NCBI GenBank assembly: GCA_035568175.1
Contig: DATMON010000004.1
Location: forward strand, 186,001-250,000
DNA: 64,000 nucleotides
DNA from: AV40 sp035568175
Lineage (GTDB): Bacteria; Verrucomicrobiota; Verrucomicrobiia; Chthoniobacterales; UBA10450
Direction of reading: 5' to 3'
Made by a program: the position numbers and the translations under genes. Under the pieces are notes generated by a model. The model worked only from the letters and a program-made list of their open reading frames with translations. It had not been told where the DNA came from and did no database searches. Position 1 is the stretch's first letter, and each line of letters begins with the position of its first letter. Below are positions 27,317-36,149 of this stretch, one piece after another.

Positions 27317-28609
27317 TTACGACGCTTGCGCAGCCGTAACTTCGGCGTTCTTACCAGTTTTGTGGCCGTTTCCGCAACTCACCCCATTGAAAGCTACCGT
27401 TTCGCTGCCGCGCCCTGTCGGTTTCGGTTTCGGTCCGAAATTAAACTTGATCGTCTTCCAAGTATCGCCGCGTTTCGCCTGCAAACCGAGGCTCGCCGTC
27501 GGTTCATAGCCGCAGTGCACCATACAATTCTCGCAACGCGGATCGCGCGCCACGCCATCAACTACGCCGTATTTCTCCCACTCCACCTTCTCCAGCAATT
27601 CGGCGTAGCTCGAATAATGCGCGTCGGTCATCAAGTAGCATGGGCCTTTCCAACCGCGAATGTTTCGGGTCGGAATCGCCCAGGCCGAGCAGGTCAGGTC
27701 GCGATGGCCGGCCAGAAATTCGAAATAAATCGGCGTTCCGAAGAGCGTGTAACGCTGCATCCAATCCTCGATCTTGCTGAACTTCTGTACCGTCATTTTG
27801 CGGGTAAGGAAGAAATTTTCCGGCTGCAAATTGAGCCGCTTGATCATGTCCTTCTTGGCCGCGTCGTACTCGTAGCCCGGCGAAATGGTGTGGCCGTCGA
27901 CGCCAAGATCGGAAAGATAATCGAACATTTGCTCGACCTCTTTCATGTCGGTCTCCTTGTAGATCGTCGTGTTCGTCGCGACCTGATAGCCAAGAATCTT
28001 CGCCATCTTGATGGCGAGAATGCATTCCTTGAACACGCCTTCGCGCTCGACGATCAGATCGTGAATTCGCTCGAGTCCATCGAGGTGGACATTCCAGTAC
28101 ATCCACCTGCTCGGCCCAATAGTTGGCTTGTTTGGATCTTTCGGACCTTTGCGGACCTCATCGGCGTCTTTTTCGCTCATCAAGCCGGCCGCGAGGAGTT
28201 CCGCGATTACTTCCTCCACGAAATCCGGCTTGGTCGACAGTTGGGTCGCCAGCCACTCGCGCATTTTTTTGCGCATGAACATGGCGTTGGTGCAGATGTA
28301 AATGATGCGCTTCTGCTCGAGCAATCCCTGCACGAGCGCCTCGATCTGCGGATAAATCAGCGGTTCGCCGCCACAGATGGACACCATCGGCGCGTTGCAT
28401 TCCTCGGCCGCCGCGAGGCAATCTTCCAACGGCAGGATGTCCTTGAGCGAAGTGGAATATTCGCGAATCCGGCCGCAGCCGGTGCAGGTCAGGTTGCAAG
28501 TGTGCAGCGGTTCCAATTGCAACACGGTGGCGAATTTTTTCGTGCCGCGCAGCTTCTGCCCGATGATGTAGGCAGCGATTTTTGTCGTTAAGGCGAGCGG
28601 AAATCTCAT
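27317..28609 (-). CDS. hpnH: hopanoid radical SAM protein HpnH (adenosylhopane synthase)
   Basis: 430 aa. Radical SAM enzyme that joins the adenosyl group to diploptene to give adenosylhopane, the first step towards extended (C35) hopanoids. The [4Fe-4S] motif CNLTCTGC (C38, C42, C45) is near the N-terminus, followed by ICGGEPLIYPQI. Further HpnH-like segments are WNVHLDGLERIHD, ISPGYEYDAA, LTCSAWAIPTRNIRGWKGPC and CENCMVHCGYEP. About 90 residues longer than many HpnH proteins, with an insertion around 115-140 and a C-terminal tail. Upstream of shc in one operon. Confidence 0.95.
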   Translation of the reverse strand: MRFPLALTTKIAAYIIGQKLRGTKKFATVLQLEPLHTCNLTCTGCGRIREYSTSLKDILPLEDCLAAAEECNAPMVSICGGEPLIYPQIEALVQGLLEQKRIIYICTNAMFMRKKMREWLATQLSTKPDFVEEVIAELLAAGLMSEKDADEVRKGPKDPNKPTIGPSRWMYWNVHLDGLERIHDLIVEREGVFKECILAIKMAKILGYQVATNTTIYKETDMKEVEQMFDYLSDLGVDGHTISPGYEYDAAKKDMIKRLNLQPENFFLTRKMTVQKFSKIEDWMQRYTLFGTPIYFEFLAGHRDLTCSAWAIPTRNIRGWKGPCYLMTDAHYSSYAELLEKVEWEKYGVVDGVARDPRCENCMVHCGYEPTASLGLQAKRGDTWKTIKFNFGPKPKPTGRGSETVAFNGVSCGNGHKTGKNAEVTAAQAS

Positions 28610-28791
28610 AAGGGCGTGGAAAGTAACAATGCTCCCAGGCGTGTCAACCGGATGGTGGTTTGACGAAATAGAGCCAGATGTATTGCAAAAGCGAGCAAAT
28701 CTTCCGCAACGTCAGACCCCGCCCGCGGTTGAATATTTTGAACCTTTCAGGGTCACGGGAAACGAAGCTAGTATAACTAAAGGTAACAAAC

Positions 28792-29157
28792 ATGAAAATA
28801 TTACTCGCAGTCGCAATGGCGGCTATTTTCCTCGGTTCCGCCTATGCTCAGGGCACACCGGGGAACGGGCAGCCAGTCGGTCCAAAAACAACCGGACCCG
28901 GTTCTTATTCACCGGCTAATTCGCCGTTTAAGAAATGGACCACCGCGCAGTTGCAGCAACGCAGGCTCGATCTCTATCGCCAGATCCCACAAACGCAGGA
29001 TCGTCACGGTCGCCCGGTCTTCATTCATCATGGAGGCGAAGCGTTCTCCGATCAGCAGAAAGAGGTCTACGCGATCGAGGGCGAGTTGAACTATCGCTAT
29101 GACCACGGCGACAAAGACGCCGAGCTAAAGCGCGCGATGCCTGGAATGCAGCACTAA
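28792..29157 (+). CDS. small secreted hypothetical protein
   Basis: 121 aa. Clear signal peptide (KILLAVAMAAIFLGSAYA). The mature part is hydrophilic, beginning with a Gly/Pro/Thr-rich stretch and then a helical region (LQQRRLDLYRQI, KEVYAIEGELNYRYDHG). AAAGG lies about 10 nt ahead of the ATG as a ribosome-binding site. I do not recognise the family. The TAA stop overlaps a copy of the AAGATCGACAT motif. The 182-nt spacer upstream shows nothing else. Confidence 0.6.
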   Translation: MKILLAVAMAAIFLGSAYAQGTPGNGQPVGPKTTGPGSYSPANSPFKKWTTAQLQQRRLDLYRQIPQTQDRHGRPVFIHHGGEAFSDQQKEVYAIEGELNYRYDHGDKDAELKRAMPGMQH

Positions 29158-29240
29158 GATCGACATCGTCGCGGACGTTGTAGCGGCCGCCGTCCTTGGC
29201 GAGTCGTAGCCTTGGCGAAGACTGCCCTGGCGGCAGACCT

Positions 29241-29813
29241 TCAGTGTGTCTGCCAGCCGCGGCGGATCAGACTGATTGCGATCGCCGCCAGGAGCAGCGC
29301 AATGATTTTAGAGATTCCGCGTAGACCCTGCCTGCCCATCAAGCGCGCAAACCACTCGGCGTTGCAAAGCGCAATCGCGACAATCGCCAGATTCGCGATC
29401 AACGACAAGAGCGTGAAGACAAGGCCGACGCTATCGATCAAAATCAGTAACGCCGTGAGCAATGCCGGCCCGGCGAGCAACGGCATGCCGAGCGGGACAA
29501 CGCCAAATTCATTGTCCTTGTCGTTGTCCACGCGACCGAAGCCGACCAGCTCGCGGACGGCTAGCGTGAGCAAAATCAATCCGCCGGCGATCTGAAAGTC
29601 GGCCACGGTGATTCCGAGCGCGGCAAAGATTGCTTTGCCGAGAAAAATAAATCCGATCGAAACGAGAAGCCCCGTTAGCAATCCCAGAAACGCCTGGCGT
29701 TTGCGATGTTCGTGCGATGCGCTCGTGCCGAGTCCCATGAAAATCGCGACCAGCCCGATCGGATCAATCGCGACAAAAACCGGAATGAATGCGAGCAGAA
29801 ATTTCTCGATCAT
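29241..29813 (-). CDS. MarC family integral membrane protein
   Basis: 190 aa from the ATG at 29813; six more upstream codons come from a dispersed repeat and are dropped. Six membrane segments and the typical MarC opening AFIPVFVAIDPIGLVAIFMG, plus GMPLLAGPALLTALLIL. MarC (UPF0056) proteins were once linked to multiple antibiotic resistance but have no proven function. It is divergent from the M3 peptidase gene across a repeat. Confidence 0.88.
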   Translation of the reverse strand: MIEKFLLAFIPVFVAIDPIGLVAIFMGLGTSASHEHRKRQAFLGLLTGLLVSIGFIFLGKAIFAALGITVADFQIAGGLILLTLAVRELVGFGRVDNDKDNEFGVVPLGMPLLAGPALLTALLILIDSVGLVFTLLSLIANLAIVAIALCNAEWFARLMGRQGLRGISKIIALLLAAIAISLIRRGWQTH

Positions 29814-29817
29814 TTCG

Positions 29818-29894
29818 CCACAGATGAACACAGATAAAACACAGATCCAGCAAAATTCCGTCTGTTATCCGTGAAAATTTGTGTAAATCTGTGG
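29818..29894. repeat. dispersed repeat of the CCACAGAT...ATCTGTGG type
   Basis: Ends CCACAGAT (29818-29825) and ATCTGTGG (29887-29894) form an 8-bp inverted repeat; the inside is built from repeated ACACAGAT and ATCCGTG-like words. The same kind of sequence recurs at 38888, 43330, 54352 and 60984. It fills the marC-M3 peptidase spacer and would carry both promoters if they are here. Confidence 0.7.
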
Positions 29895-29916
29895 CCGCTT
29901 GTGTCAAACGAAATTT

Positions 29917-32064
29917 ATGAAAACTACCTCGCTTCTTGTGCCAGTTGCTTTGCTCGCTAGCGGGATTGTCGATCTTCGCGCCGAAAATCTGAAGACCGTG
30001 GACGATTTTCGCGCCGCGGCCGCGAAAGCGAACGCTGTCCTGACCGTTCCTGATTGGGAACAAACGCCCGATGCCGTCGACGCGATGGCGAAGAACGCGA
30101 TCGCGACCGCGAACACAGCTCTCGATCAAATCGGCACGCAGGATTTAAGCAAGGTCACCTTCAAGAGCACGATCGTTGCGCTCGATGATCTCACCTGGCA
30201 GGCCGGCAATGCCGCGAACAAGGTGGTGATCATCAAAGAGAGTAATACCAACGAAAAAATGCGCGCCGCAGCCGAGAACGCGGTCAAAGAGTTTCAAGAC
30301 TGGGCCGTCGGGATCGATTACCGCGAAGACGTTTACAAAGCGCTAAAAGCATTCGCCGACACCAAGCCGAAACTTTCTGGCGAAGACAAAAAGCTTTTTG
30401 ACGAGACGATGCGCGATTATCGCCGCGCCGGTCTGGATTTGCCGCCCGAGAAACGGAAAGAGATCGAGCAGCTGCGCAAAGATCTCTCGAAAATCGGGAC
30501 CGATTTCGACACCAACATCGTCAACGCCAAGGCGCCGGTGGTCTTCACCAAAGCCGAGCTCGATGGTGTTCCGGATAGTTTCTTCGCGGCCCCCGGCGTC
30601 AAGACCGGTGACGACGCGTACACCGTCATGTCCAACGTCACCTGGCAGTTCGTTACCGTGGAAGAAAACGCCAAGAGCGAAGCAACCCGAAAAAAACTTT
30701 ACGTGATTCACGATTCGCTCGCGAAAGACACAAACCGGACCGTCCTCAATCAAATGATTGCGCTCCGGAACAAGATCGCGCTCCGGCTCGGTTACAAATC
30801 CTGGGACGATTTCCAGACCGAAGTCAAAATGGCCAAGACCGGCGCCGGCGCGAAGAAATACATCGACGATCTCGTAACTGGCATTCAGCCGAAGTTCGCC
30901 GCCGAAGTTGCCGACATCCAAAAAATGAAAGCGGCCGACACCCATGATCCGAAGGCAACGATCAGCGTCTGGGATTGGCGCTATTACGACAACCAGCTCG
31001 TGAAACAGAAATACGCCGTGGACAAGGAAGCGCTCCGCGACTTTTTCCCGTTCCAAAAAGTGCTCGAGGGAATGTTTAACATCTACCAGAGCATCTTCGG
31101 CTTGAAGTTTGAAAAAATCGCCGCGCCTTACAAATGGATAGACGATTTGCAGTTTTACATGGTCACCGATTCGGCCACCGGCGAGCCGCTTGGCATGTTC
31201 TATCTCGACATGTTTCCGCGCGAAGGAAAATTCAATCACTTCGCCGAGTTCTCAATTATCAGCGGCAAACAGCTCGCTGACGGAAAATATCAACGCCCCG
31301 TTGCTGCGTTGCTTTGCAATTTTCCACCACCGAGTGCCGACAAACCGTCGCTGATGACCCATTCCGACGTGGAAACGCTTTTCCACGAATTCGGTCACGC
31401 GCTGCACGAGATCACAACCCGCGCAAAGCACGGTCGCTTTGCCGGAACGCATGTCCCCGGCGATTTTGTCGAAGCGCCGTCACAAATGCTGCAGAACTGG
31501 GTTTGGAGCAAGAAGGTGCTCGACACTTTCGCCGCCGACTATCGCGATCCGGCCAAGAAAATTCCGGCCGAGACGATTCAAAAGATGAACGACGCCAAAA
31601 AGGCGACTGCCGGCATTTTTTATCGGCGCCAGTTCGCGTTCGCGTCGCTCGATCTTGCGATGCACGACGCGCATCCGGAAAACGCGGATTGGGATTGCGT
31701 GGCGATTTCGAATCCGGTGCTGGAAAAGGTTTTTCTGCCAATTGAGCCGAGCACGACCATGGTCACCTACTTCGGTCACATGAACGGGTACGATGCGGGT
31801 TACTACGGCTACGCCTGGGCCGACGCGATCGCGGCCGACATGGCGACCGTTTTTGAAAAAGCGAAGGACGGTTACCTCGACAAGCAAGCCGGGACGAAAC
31901 TGCGCAACGAAATCTACGCTCAAGGCGACGGGCGCGACGTGACGATATCGATCGAGAAATTTCTCGGCCGCAAACAATCGGTCGAGCCGTTCCTGAAAAA
32001 GATCGGCGTAAAGGGCGAGGACAAAAAGAAAGCGTCCGCCGGTCCTTCCAAGGAAGTGCGATAG
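29917..32064 (+). CDS. exported M3 family peptidase (oligopeptidase A/Dcp-like)
   Basis: 715 aa from the ATG at 29917. Signal peptide TTSLLVPVALLASGIVDLRA. The zinc site HEFGHALHE lies near residue 490 with the downstream Glu ligand in the helix after it, and GYDAGYYGYAWADAI matches the substrate-binding segment of M3 enzymes. These peptidases cleave short peptides; with a signal peptide this one probably acts in the periplasm. It is followed by the M28 peptidase across a repeat, so the two may serve peptide scavenging together. Confidence 0.92.
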   Translation: MKTTSLLVPVALLASGIVDLRAENLKTVDDFRAAAAKANAVLTVPDWEQTPDAVDAMAKNAIATANTALDQIGTQDLSKVTFKSTIVALDDLTWQAGNAANKVVIIKESNTNEKMRAAAENAVKEFQDWAVGIDYREDVYKALKAFADTKPKLSGEDKKLFDETMRDYRRAGLDLPPEKRKEIEQLRKDLSKIGTDFDTNIVNAKAPVVFTKAELDGVPDSFFAAPGVKTGDDAYTVMSNVTWQFVTVEENAKSEATRKKLYVIHDSLAKDTNRTVLNQMIALRNKIALRLGYKSWDDFQTEVKMAKTGAGAKKYIDDLVTGIQPKFAAEVADIQKMKAADTHDPKATISVWDWRYYDNQLVKQKYAVDKEALRDFFPFQKVLEGMFNIYQSIFGLKFEKIAAPYKWIDDLQFYMVTDSATGEPLGMFYLDMFPREGKFNHFAEFSIISGKQLADGKYQRPVAALLCNFPPPSADKPSLMTHSDVETLFHEFGHALHEITTRAKHGRFAGTHVPGDFVEAPSQMLQNWVWSKKVLDTFAADYRDPAKKIPAETIQKMNDAKKATAGIFYRRQFAFASLDLAMHDAHPENADWDCVAISNPVLEKVFLPIEPSTTMVTYFGHMNGYDAGYYGYAWADAIAADMATVFEKAKDGYLDKQAGTKLRNEIYAQGDGRDVTISIEKFLGRKQSVEPFLKKIGVKGEDKKKASAGPSKEVR

Positions 32065-32070
32065 GAAATT

Positions 32071-32138
32071 GTTGTAGAGGCGCTTGTGCCAAGCGCCTAT
32101 CTTTCTAGTTCGGTGCTTGATACAAGCACCGCTACAAC
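32071..32138. repeat. GTAG...CTAC palindromic repeat between the two peptidase genes
   Basis: 68 bp: GTTGTAGAGGCGCTTG...AAGCGCCT hairpin, a short AT-rich centre, then CGGTGCTTG...CAAGCACCGCTACAAC. It begins 6 nt after the M3 peptidase stop. Translating it produces a false 21-aa N-terminal extension of the next gene. Confidence 0.88.
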
Positions 32139-32148
32139 TCTTCTCGTT

Positions 32149-33828
32149 ATGAACGCACGCCGTCTTTGTTGCCTCGCTTTCATTTCATTCACCGTCTTCC
32201 TCTTCGCTGAAGACAAAGTCGCTGAGAAACTGAAGCCGGCGCTCGATGTCATCACGCCGGATGCTTTGCTCGCGCACATTAAAATTCTTTCGTCGAACGA
32301 GTTTGAAGGGCGCTCCCCCGGAACCAAAGGCGAAGAGCTGTCGATCAAATACATCTCCGATCAGTTTAGATCGATCGGATTGAAACCCGGAAATCCTGAC
32401 GGCACTTATTTTCAGGAAGTGCCTCTCGCCGGAATCAAAAGCGACCCGAAAATGGTTCTCGCGGTCGCGGGCAAGCCGCCGATGGAATTGAAATTTCCCG
32501 ACGATTTCGTCGCCTCCTCCGCGCGATTGCAGCCGGAAATCAAGATCGACAATTCCGATCTCGTCTTTGTCGGTTACGGTGTGGTCGCGCCGGAATACGG
32601 CTGGGACGATTACAAAGGCGTCGATGTTCGCGGCAAAACGATTTTGATGTTGATCAACGATCCAGCCGTTCCCGATCCCAAAGATCCGTCAAAGCTCGAC
32701 GAGAAAATGTTCAAAGGGAAAGCGATGACCTACTACGGTCGCTGGACCTACAAATATGAAATCGCCGCGCAAAAAGGCGCGGCCGCGGCGATCATCATTC
32801 ACGAAACCGAACCGGCGGCTTATCCCTGGCAGGTTGTCAGATCGAGCTGGGCAAAAGAAAATTTCGAGCTGGATAATCCCAACAAGAACATGGGCGCCGT
32901 CGCGGCACGCTCGTGGATCACGCTCGATGTCGCGAAAAAATTATTGGCCGATTGCGGCCAGGATTTCGATACGCTCAAGAAAACCGCGATCACCAAGGAA
33001 TTCCGGCCGGTGGCGCTGAACGCGAAAGCGAACATCAATATCAAACAAGCATTGCGCTCGTTCAAATCGCGCAACGTAATTGGGAAGTTCGAAGGCGCGG
33101 ATCCGAATTTGAAGGACGAATACATCATCTACACCGCGCACTGGGACCATCTCGGACGTCATCCGGAATTACAAGGCGACCAGATTTTCAATGGCGCGGT
33201 CGACAACGCTTCGGGCGACGCGGCCGTAATTGCGCTGGCGAGTGCGTTTCCGAAAGCTGGTCTGGCGCCGAGGCGATCGATTCTTTTCATGTGCACGACT
33301 GCCGAGGAAGCCGGTTTGTTAGGGGCGAAATGGTATGCCGAGCATCCGCTTTATCCACTCGAGAAAACTCTGGCTGACATCAACATCGACAGCATGAACG
33401 TCTGGGGCAAAGCGCGCGACATCGAGGATGTCAGCTACGGTTTTTCGACAATGGACGATGCGCTCGACGCAGCGGCGCAACGGCAAGGGCGCAAAGCGAT
33501 CCCGAACAGCCGTCCCGAGAAAGGCGCAATCTATCGCGCCGACAATTTCGAATTTTCAAAAGTCGGCGTGCCCTCGCTTTACATCGGCAAAGGCGAACAC
33601 CTGATGTCGCGACCCGAGAACGGGCCGCTGCGCTCCGATGAATTCGATGCAAAAGATTATCATCAAGTCACTGACGAAGTGAAACCCGACTGGGACCTCT
33701 CCGGCGCAGTTCAAGATGTCGATCTTCTATTCGAAGTCGGTTACCAAATCGCCAACGCCGACAAATTTCCGGAATGGAAACCCGGAGTGGAGTTCAAGGC
33801 CAAGCGTGATGCGATGATGAAGAAGTGA
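32149..33828 (+). CDS. exported M28 family metallopeptidase with PA-like domain
   Basis: 559 aa from the ATG at 32149, which directly opens a signal peptide (CCLAFISFTVFLFA). A protease-associated-type insert occupies about 110-270 (DLVFVGYGVVAPEYGWDDYKG). The di-zinc M28 domain follows: AHWDHLG (His), DNASGDAAV (bridging Asp), TAEEAGLLGA (catalytic Glu and ligand), DINIDSMN and GEHLMSR (last His). Likely an aminopeptidase or carboxypeptidase of the periplasm or outer surface. The next gene starts with GTG overlapping this stop (GTGA), so translation is coupled. Confidence 0.9.
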   Translation: MNARRLCCLAFISFTVFLFAEDKVAEKLKPALDVITPDALLAHIKILSSNEFEGRSPGTKGEELSIKYISDQFRSIGLKPGNPDGTYFQEVPLAGIKSDPKMVLAVAGKPPMELKFPDDFVASSARLQPEIKIDNSDLVFVGYGVVAPEYGWDDYKGVDVRGKTILMLINDPAVPDPKDPSKLDEKMFKGKAMTYYGRWTYKYEIAAQKGAAAAIIIHETEPAAYPWQVVRSSWAKENFELDNPNKNMGAVAARSWITLDVAKKLLADCGQDFDTLKKTAITKEFRPVALNAKANINIKQALRSFKSRNVIGKFEGADPNLKDEYIIYTAHWDHLGRHPELQGDQIFNGAVDNASGDAAVIALASAFPKAGLAPRRSILFMCTTAEEAGLLGAKWYAEHPLYPLEKTLADINIDSMNVWGKARDIEDVSYGFSTMDDALDAAAQRQGRKAIPNSRPEKGAIYRADNFEFSKVGVPSLYIGKGEHLMSRPENGPLRSDEFDAKDYHQVTDEVKPDWDLSGAVQDVDLLFEVGYQIANADKFPEWKPGVEFKAKRDAMMKK

Positions 33829-34226
33829 AAGCGATTTCGTTACGTCGACTCGTTTTAACAAGTGTCGTCGCCACAACTTGGTTGCCGTTCGTTACATCAG
33901 CGCTCGCGCAAGCAATGCACGCGCCGCTTGTCATTGATAATCCGAAGGATTTCCATCGCTACGCGCTTTACTGCCCCAGACCTGAATATCCGATTAACTT
34001 GCGCGATCGACGCCTAGCGGGATCAGGCAAGTTTTTGCTGCACATCCGTCCAGACGGAACGGTGCAATCAGTGGAGACCTTGAACAGCACAGGGCACGCT
34101 GAGCTCGACGATTACGCCCAGAGTTCTTTTATCGCGTGGCGTTTCCGACCTGGACCAACCGCAGCAAGGATTCCAATTACGTTCAAGGCTCCGCGTGGCA
34201 CACCAGGTTGGCCATTCGCCCGTTGA
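33825..34226 (+). CDS. exported TonB C-terminal domain protein
   Basis: 133 aa, GTG start. A signal peptide (about residues 1-28, ending SALA) leads to a single TonB C-terminal-like domain: PRPEYPINLRDRRLAGSGKF, HIRPDGTVQSVETLNSTGHAELD, FIAWRFRPG. It lacks the proline-rich spacer and membrane anchor of true TonB, so energy transduction is doubtful. Verrucomicrobia appear rich in such stand-alone domains. The GTGA overlap places it in one operon with the M28 peptidase. Confidence 0.75.
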   Translation: MKAISLRRLVLTSVVATTWLPFVTSALAQAMHAPLVIDNPKDFHRYALYCPRPEYPINLRDRRLAGSGKFLLHIRPDGTVQSVETLNSTGHAELDDYAQSSFIAWRFRPGPTAARIPITFKAPRGTPGWPFAR

Positions 34227-34227
34227 G

Positions 34228-34294
34228 TGTAGAGGCGCTTGTGCCAAGCGCCTGTTTATTTAGTTCGGCGTTTGAGAACAAACGCCGCTACAAC
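34228..34294. repeat. GTAG...CTAC palindromic repeat
   Basis: 67 bp with TGTAGAGGCGCTTG...CAAGCGCCT and CGGCGTTTG...CAAACGCCGCTACAAC hairpins. The left hairpin matches 32071-32138. The whole element is nearly identical to the reverse complement of 52412-52480. It starts 2 nt after the TonB-like stop. The remaining spacer to 34378 is a partial repeat with AATCTGTG words. Confidence 0.88.
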
Positions 34295-34378
34295 GTCTTC
34301 GTGCTTTTCGAATCTGTGAAAATCTGCTTGCGCCGCCGTAGCTTTTAGCGAAGGCGCGTGTCAATCTGTGGCTAAAGC

Positions 34379-35110
34379 ATGCGAGTTGATTTTGTAATTG
34401 GCGGGACGCAGAAGGGCGGGACGTCGGCGCTGGATTCGTTTTTGCGGCAGCATCCGGAGATTTGCATGCCAACCACGAAAAAGGAGCTGCATTTTTTCGA
34501 TCGCGAAGCTGACGACACGGATTACAAAAAGTATCACGCGAATTTTAAACCGAAGCCGCCGCAGCGCATGATCGGCGAAGCGAGCCCGATTTATATGTAC
34601 TGGGAAACCGCGCCGTATCGGATCTGGAAATACAATCCGAAGATGAAATGGATTCTGGTTCTGCGGAATCCAGTCGAGCGCGCGTTCTCGGCCTGGAACA
34701 TGGAAACGAAACGCGGCAACGAGAAATTATCGTTCGCCGAAGCGATCGAAAAGGAACCGGAGCGATGCCGCGAAGCGTTACCGTTGCAGCATCGCGTCTA
34801 CTCCTACCTCGACCGCGGCTTCTACGCGCACCAGCTGCGGCGGCTGTTCAACATTTTCGGCGAAGACAATTGTCTCGTTTTATTGAACGAAGAGCTTCGG
34901 AACGATCATAAGAAAACGCTTTTGCGAGTTTTTGAATTCCTCGGCGTCGATTCCTCGTTTGTTCCGCCGGGAGCGAGCGTGTTCGAGCAGGAATACTCAG
35001 ATAAGATCGACAATGAGTTGAGATCGCGCTTGATCGACATCTTCTGTTTCGACATCAAGGAACTGGAGAAGCTGTTGGGACGCGATTTATCGAGTTGGTA
35101 TTCGCCATGA
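34379..35110 (+). CDS. sulfotransferase domain protein
   Basis: 243 aa. Predicted transfer of sulfate from PAPS to a small molecule, lipid or sugar. The 5'-phosphosulfate-binding loop is GGTQKGGTSALDSFL (about 8-22) and the 3'-phosphate-binding motif is RNPVERAFSAW (96-106). Other family features are PEICMPTTKKELHFF and RGFYAHQLRRLF. Similar in length to bacterial Nod-H/heparan-type sulfotransferases. No sulfate-activation genes are nearby, and the acceptor is unknown. Confidence 0.88.
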   Translation: MRVDFVIGGTQKGGTSALDSFLRQHPEICMPTTKKELHFFDREADDTDYKKYHANFKPKPPQRMIGEASPIYMYWETAPYRIWKYNPKMKWILVLRNPVERAFSAWNMETKRGNEKLSFAEAIEKEPERCREALPLQHRVYSYLDRGFYAHQLRRLFNIFGEDNCLVLLNEELRNDHKKTLLRVFEFLGVDSSFVPPGASVFEQEYSDKIDNELRSRLIDIFCFDIKELEKLLGRDLSSWYSP

Positions 35111-35118
35111 TTCTTCGT

Positions 35119-35273
35119 GTTGTAGCTGCCGATGTCCGCATCGGCAGATTTAAGATGATTCTGCCGCCAGAGACGGCGGCAGCTACAACTGTAGCAGCCG
35201 GCCTTGTGGCCGGCTACGCGTCGCACAGCGACGCGACTACAACATTTGCGACGGTCATAGACCGCCGCTACAA
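35119..35273. repeat. tandem array of three GTAG...CTAC palindromic units
   Basis: Unit 1 (35119-35189) has GCTGCCGATG...CATCGGCAG and CTGCCGCC...GGCGGCAG hairpins between GTTGTAG and CTACAAC and is close to the copy at 37272. Unit 2 (35190-35243) has GCCGGCC...GGCCGGC and GTCGC...GCGAC hairpins. Unit 3 (35244-35273) is a half unit ending CGCCGCTACAA. The array is open in one frame with the next gene, giving a false 62-aa extension. Confidence 0.85.
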
Positions 35274-35280
35274 AGAAGCA

Positions 35281-35802
35281 ATGAATCTGCCGATTCCAAT
35301 TCTGAGCGTGCTCATCGGCGCGGTGATTTTGTTTTTCGGGCGAAAACTGTTCTGGCTTTGCGTGGCCGCGGTTGGATTTGCGGCAGGAGTAGAAGTCGCG
35401 CCGCATCTGGTTCATGAACCATCCGCCATTCTGTCGCTGAGCGTGGCGATCGTCTTCGGGTTCATCGGCGCGTTGCTGGCGATGTTTCTGCAAAAGGTCG
35501 CGATCGCGATTGCCGGATTTCTCGCCGGCGGAAAACTGGCGCTGGCACTCGTGACAGCGTTCCTTGTTCACGGCGCAAATTATCCCGGTGTGACATTTAT
35601 CGTCGGCGGCATTATCGGAGCCATCCTCTTGCTGTCATTGTTTGATTGGACGCTGATCGTTCTCTCAGCCGTCGTCGGCGCGTATTTGATTCAACAGACG
35701 ATCGTCTTGCCGCAAACCGGCGCGACGATTTTATTCGTTGGTCTGGCCGTGGTTGGAATTGTCGTGCAAGCGGCCGCATTTCGGGGAAGAACGACGGCCT
35801 AA
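35281..35802 (+). CDS. polytopic membrane protein, DUF4203-like
   Basis: 173 aa from the ATG at 35281; codons upstream are repeat sequence. Six or seven hydrophobic segments in close succession with Gly-rich helices (SVLIGAVILFFGRKLFWLCV, IAIAGFLAGGKLALALV), a pattern like TMEM198/DUF4203 proteins. No catalytic residues are evident. Function unknown. Confidence 0.65.
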   Translation: MNLPIPILSVLIGAVILFFGRKLFWLCVAAVGFAAGVEVAPHLVHEPSAILSLSVAIVFGFIGALLAMFLQKVAIAIAGFLAGGKLALALVTAFLVHGANYPGVTFIVGGIIGAILLLSLFDWTLIVLSAVVGAYLIQQTIVLPQTGATILFVGLAVVGIVVQAAAFRGRTTA

Positions 35803-35885
35803 TCCGCCTTCGCCAAGGCTAGGGCGCGACAGGCGATCCATGTTATGCGCATTTTTGCTGACAAAGCGAAGATCGACATGTGAAA

Positions 35886-36098
35886 ATGTGGTGCATGAAC
35901 TCACAAAGAACTGGATTACGGGTGGCCAGCGTCATTTTCGGTCTCGCGTGTCTTGTCCATATCTGGCGATTATTGATGTCGCATTTCACGGTGCAAGTTG
36001 GTTCGCATCAACTCCCGATCTGGGGAAGCGGGGTCGCGGTCGTTGTGGCCGGCGGATTAAGCATTTGGATGTGGCGACTATCGTCCGCGGCCAGTTAA
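35886..36098 (+). CDS. small two-helix membrane protein
   Basis: 70 aa from the ATG at 35886; a GTG at 35880 and an ATG at 35895 are alternatives. Two hydrophobic segments (VASVIFGLACLVHIWRLL and GVAVVVAGGLSIWMW) joined by a short polar loop. Family not recognised. A copy of AAGATCGACAT (35869-35879) lies right before the start region. Confidence 0.5.
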   Translation: MWCMNSQRTGLRVASVIFGLACLVHIWRLLMSHFTVQVGSHQLPIWGSGVAVVVAGGLSIWMWRLSSAAS

Positions 36099-36149
36099 GA
36101 AAACTAGCCACGCTGCGATTGACGATTTGTTCATGGTGACGCGTCTCAA

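Noticed and set aside
26582..28591. 669-codon open frame on the plus strand opposite shc and hpnH
   Set aside because: It is the antisense shadow of two clearly recognised genes and shows no domain of its own; GC-rich codon use produces such frames.
30343..31239. 298-codon minus-strand frame opposite the M3 peptidase
   Set aside because: Shadow of a gene with intact HEFGH site; no recognisable motif.
35095..35280. 62-codon N-terminal extension of the DUF4203-like membrane protein
   Set aside because: It is a translation of three palindromic repeat units; the ATG at 35281 opens the first membrane helix.
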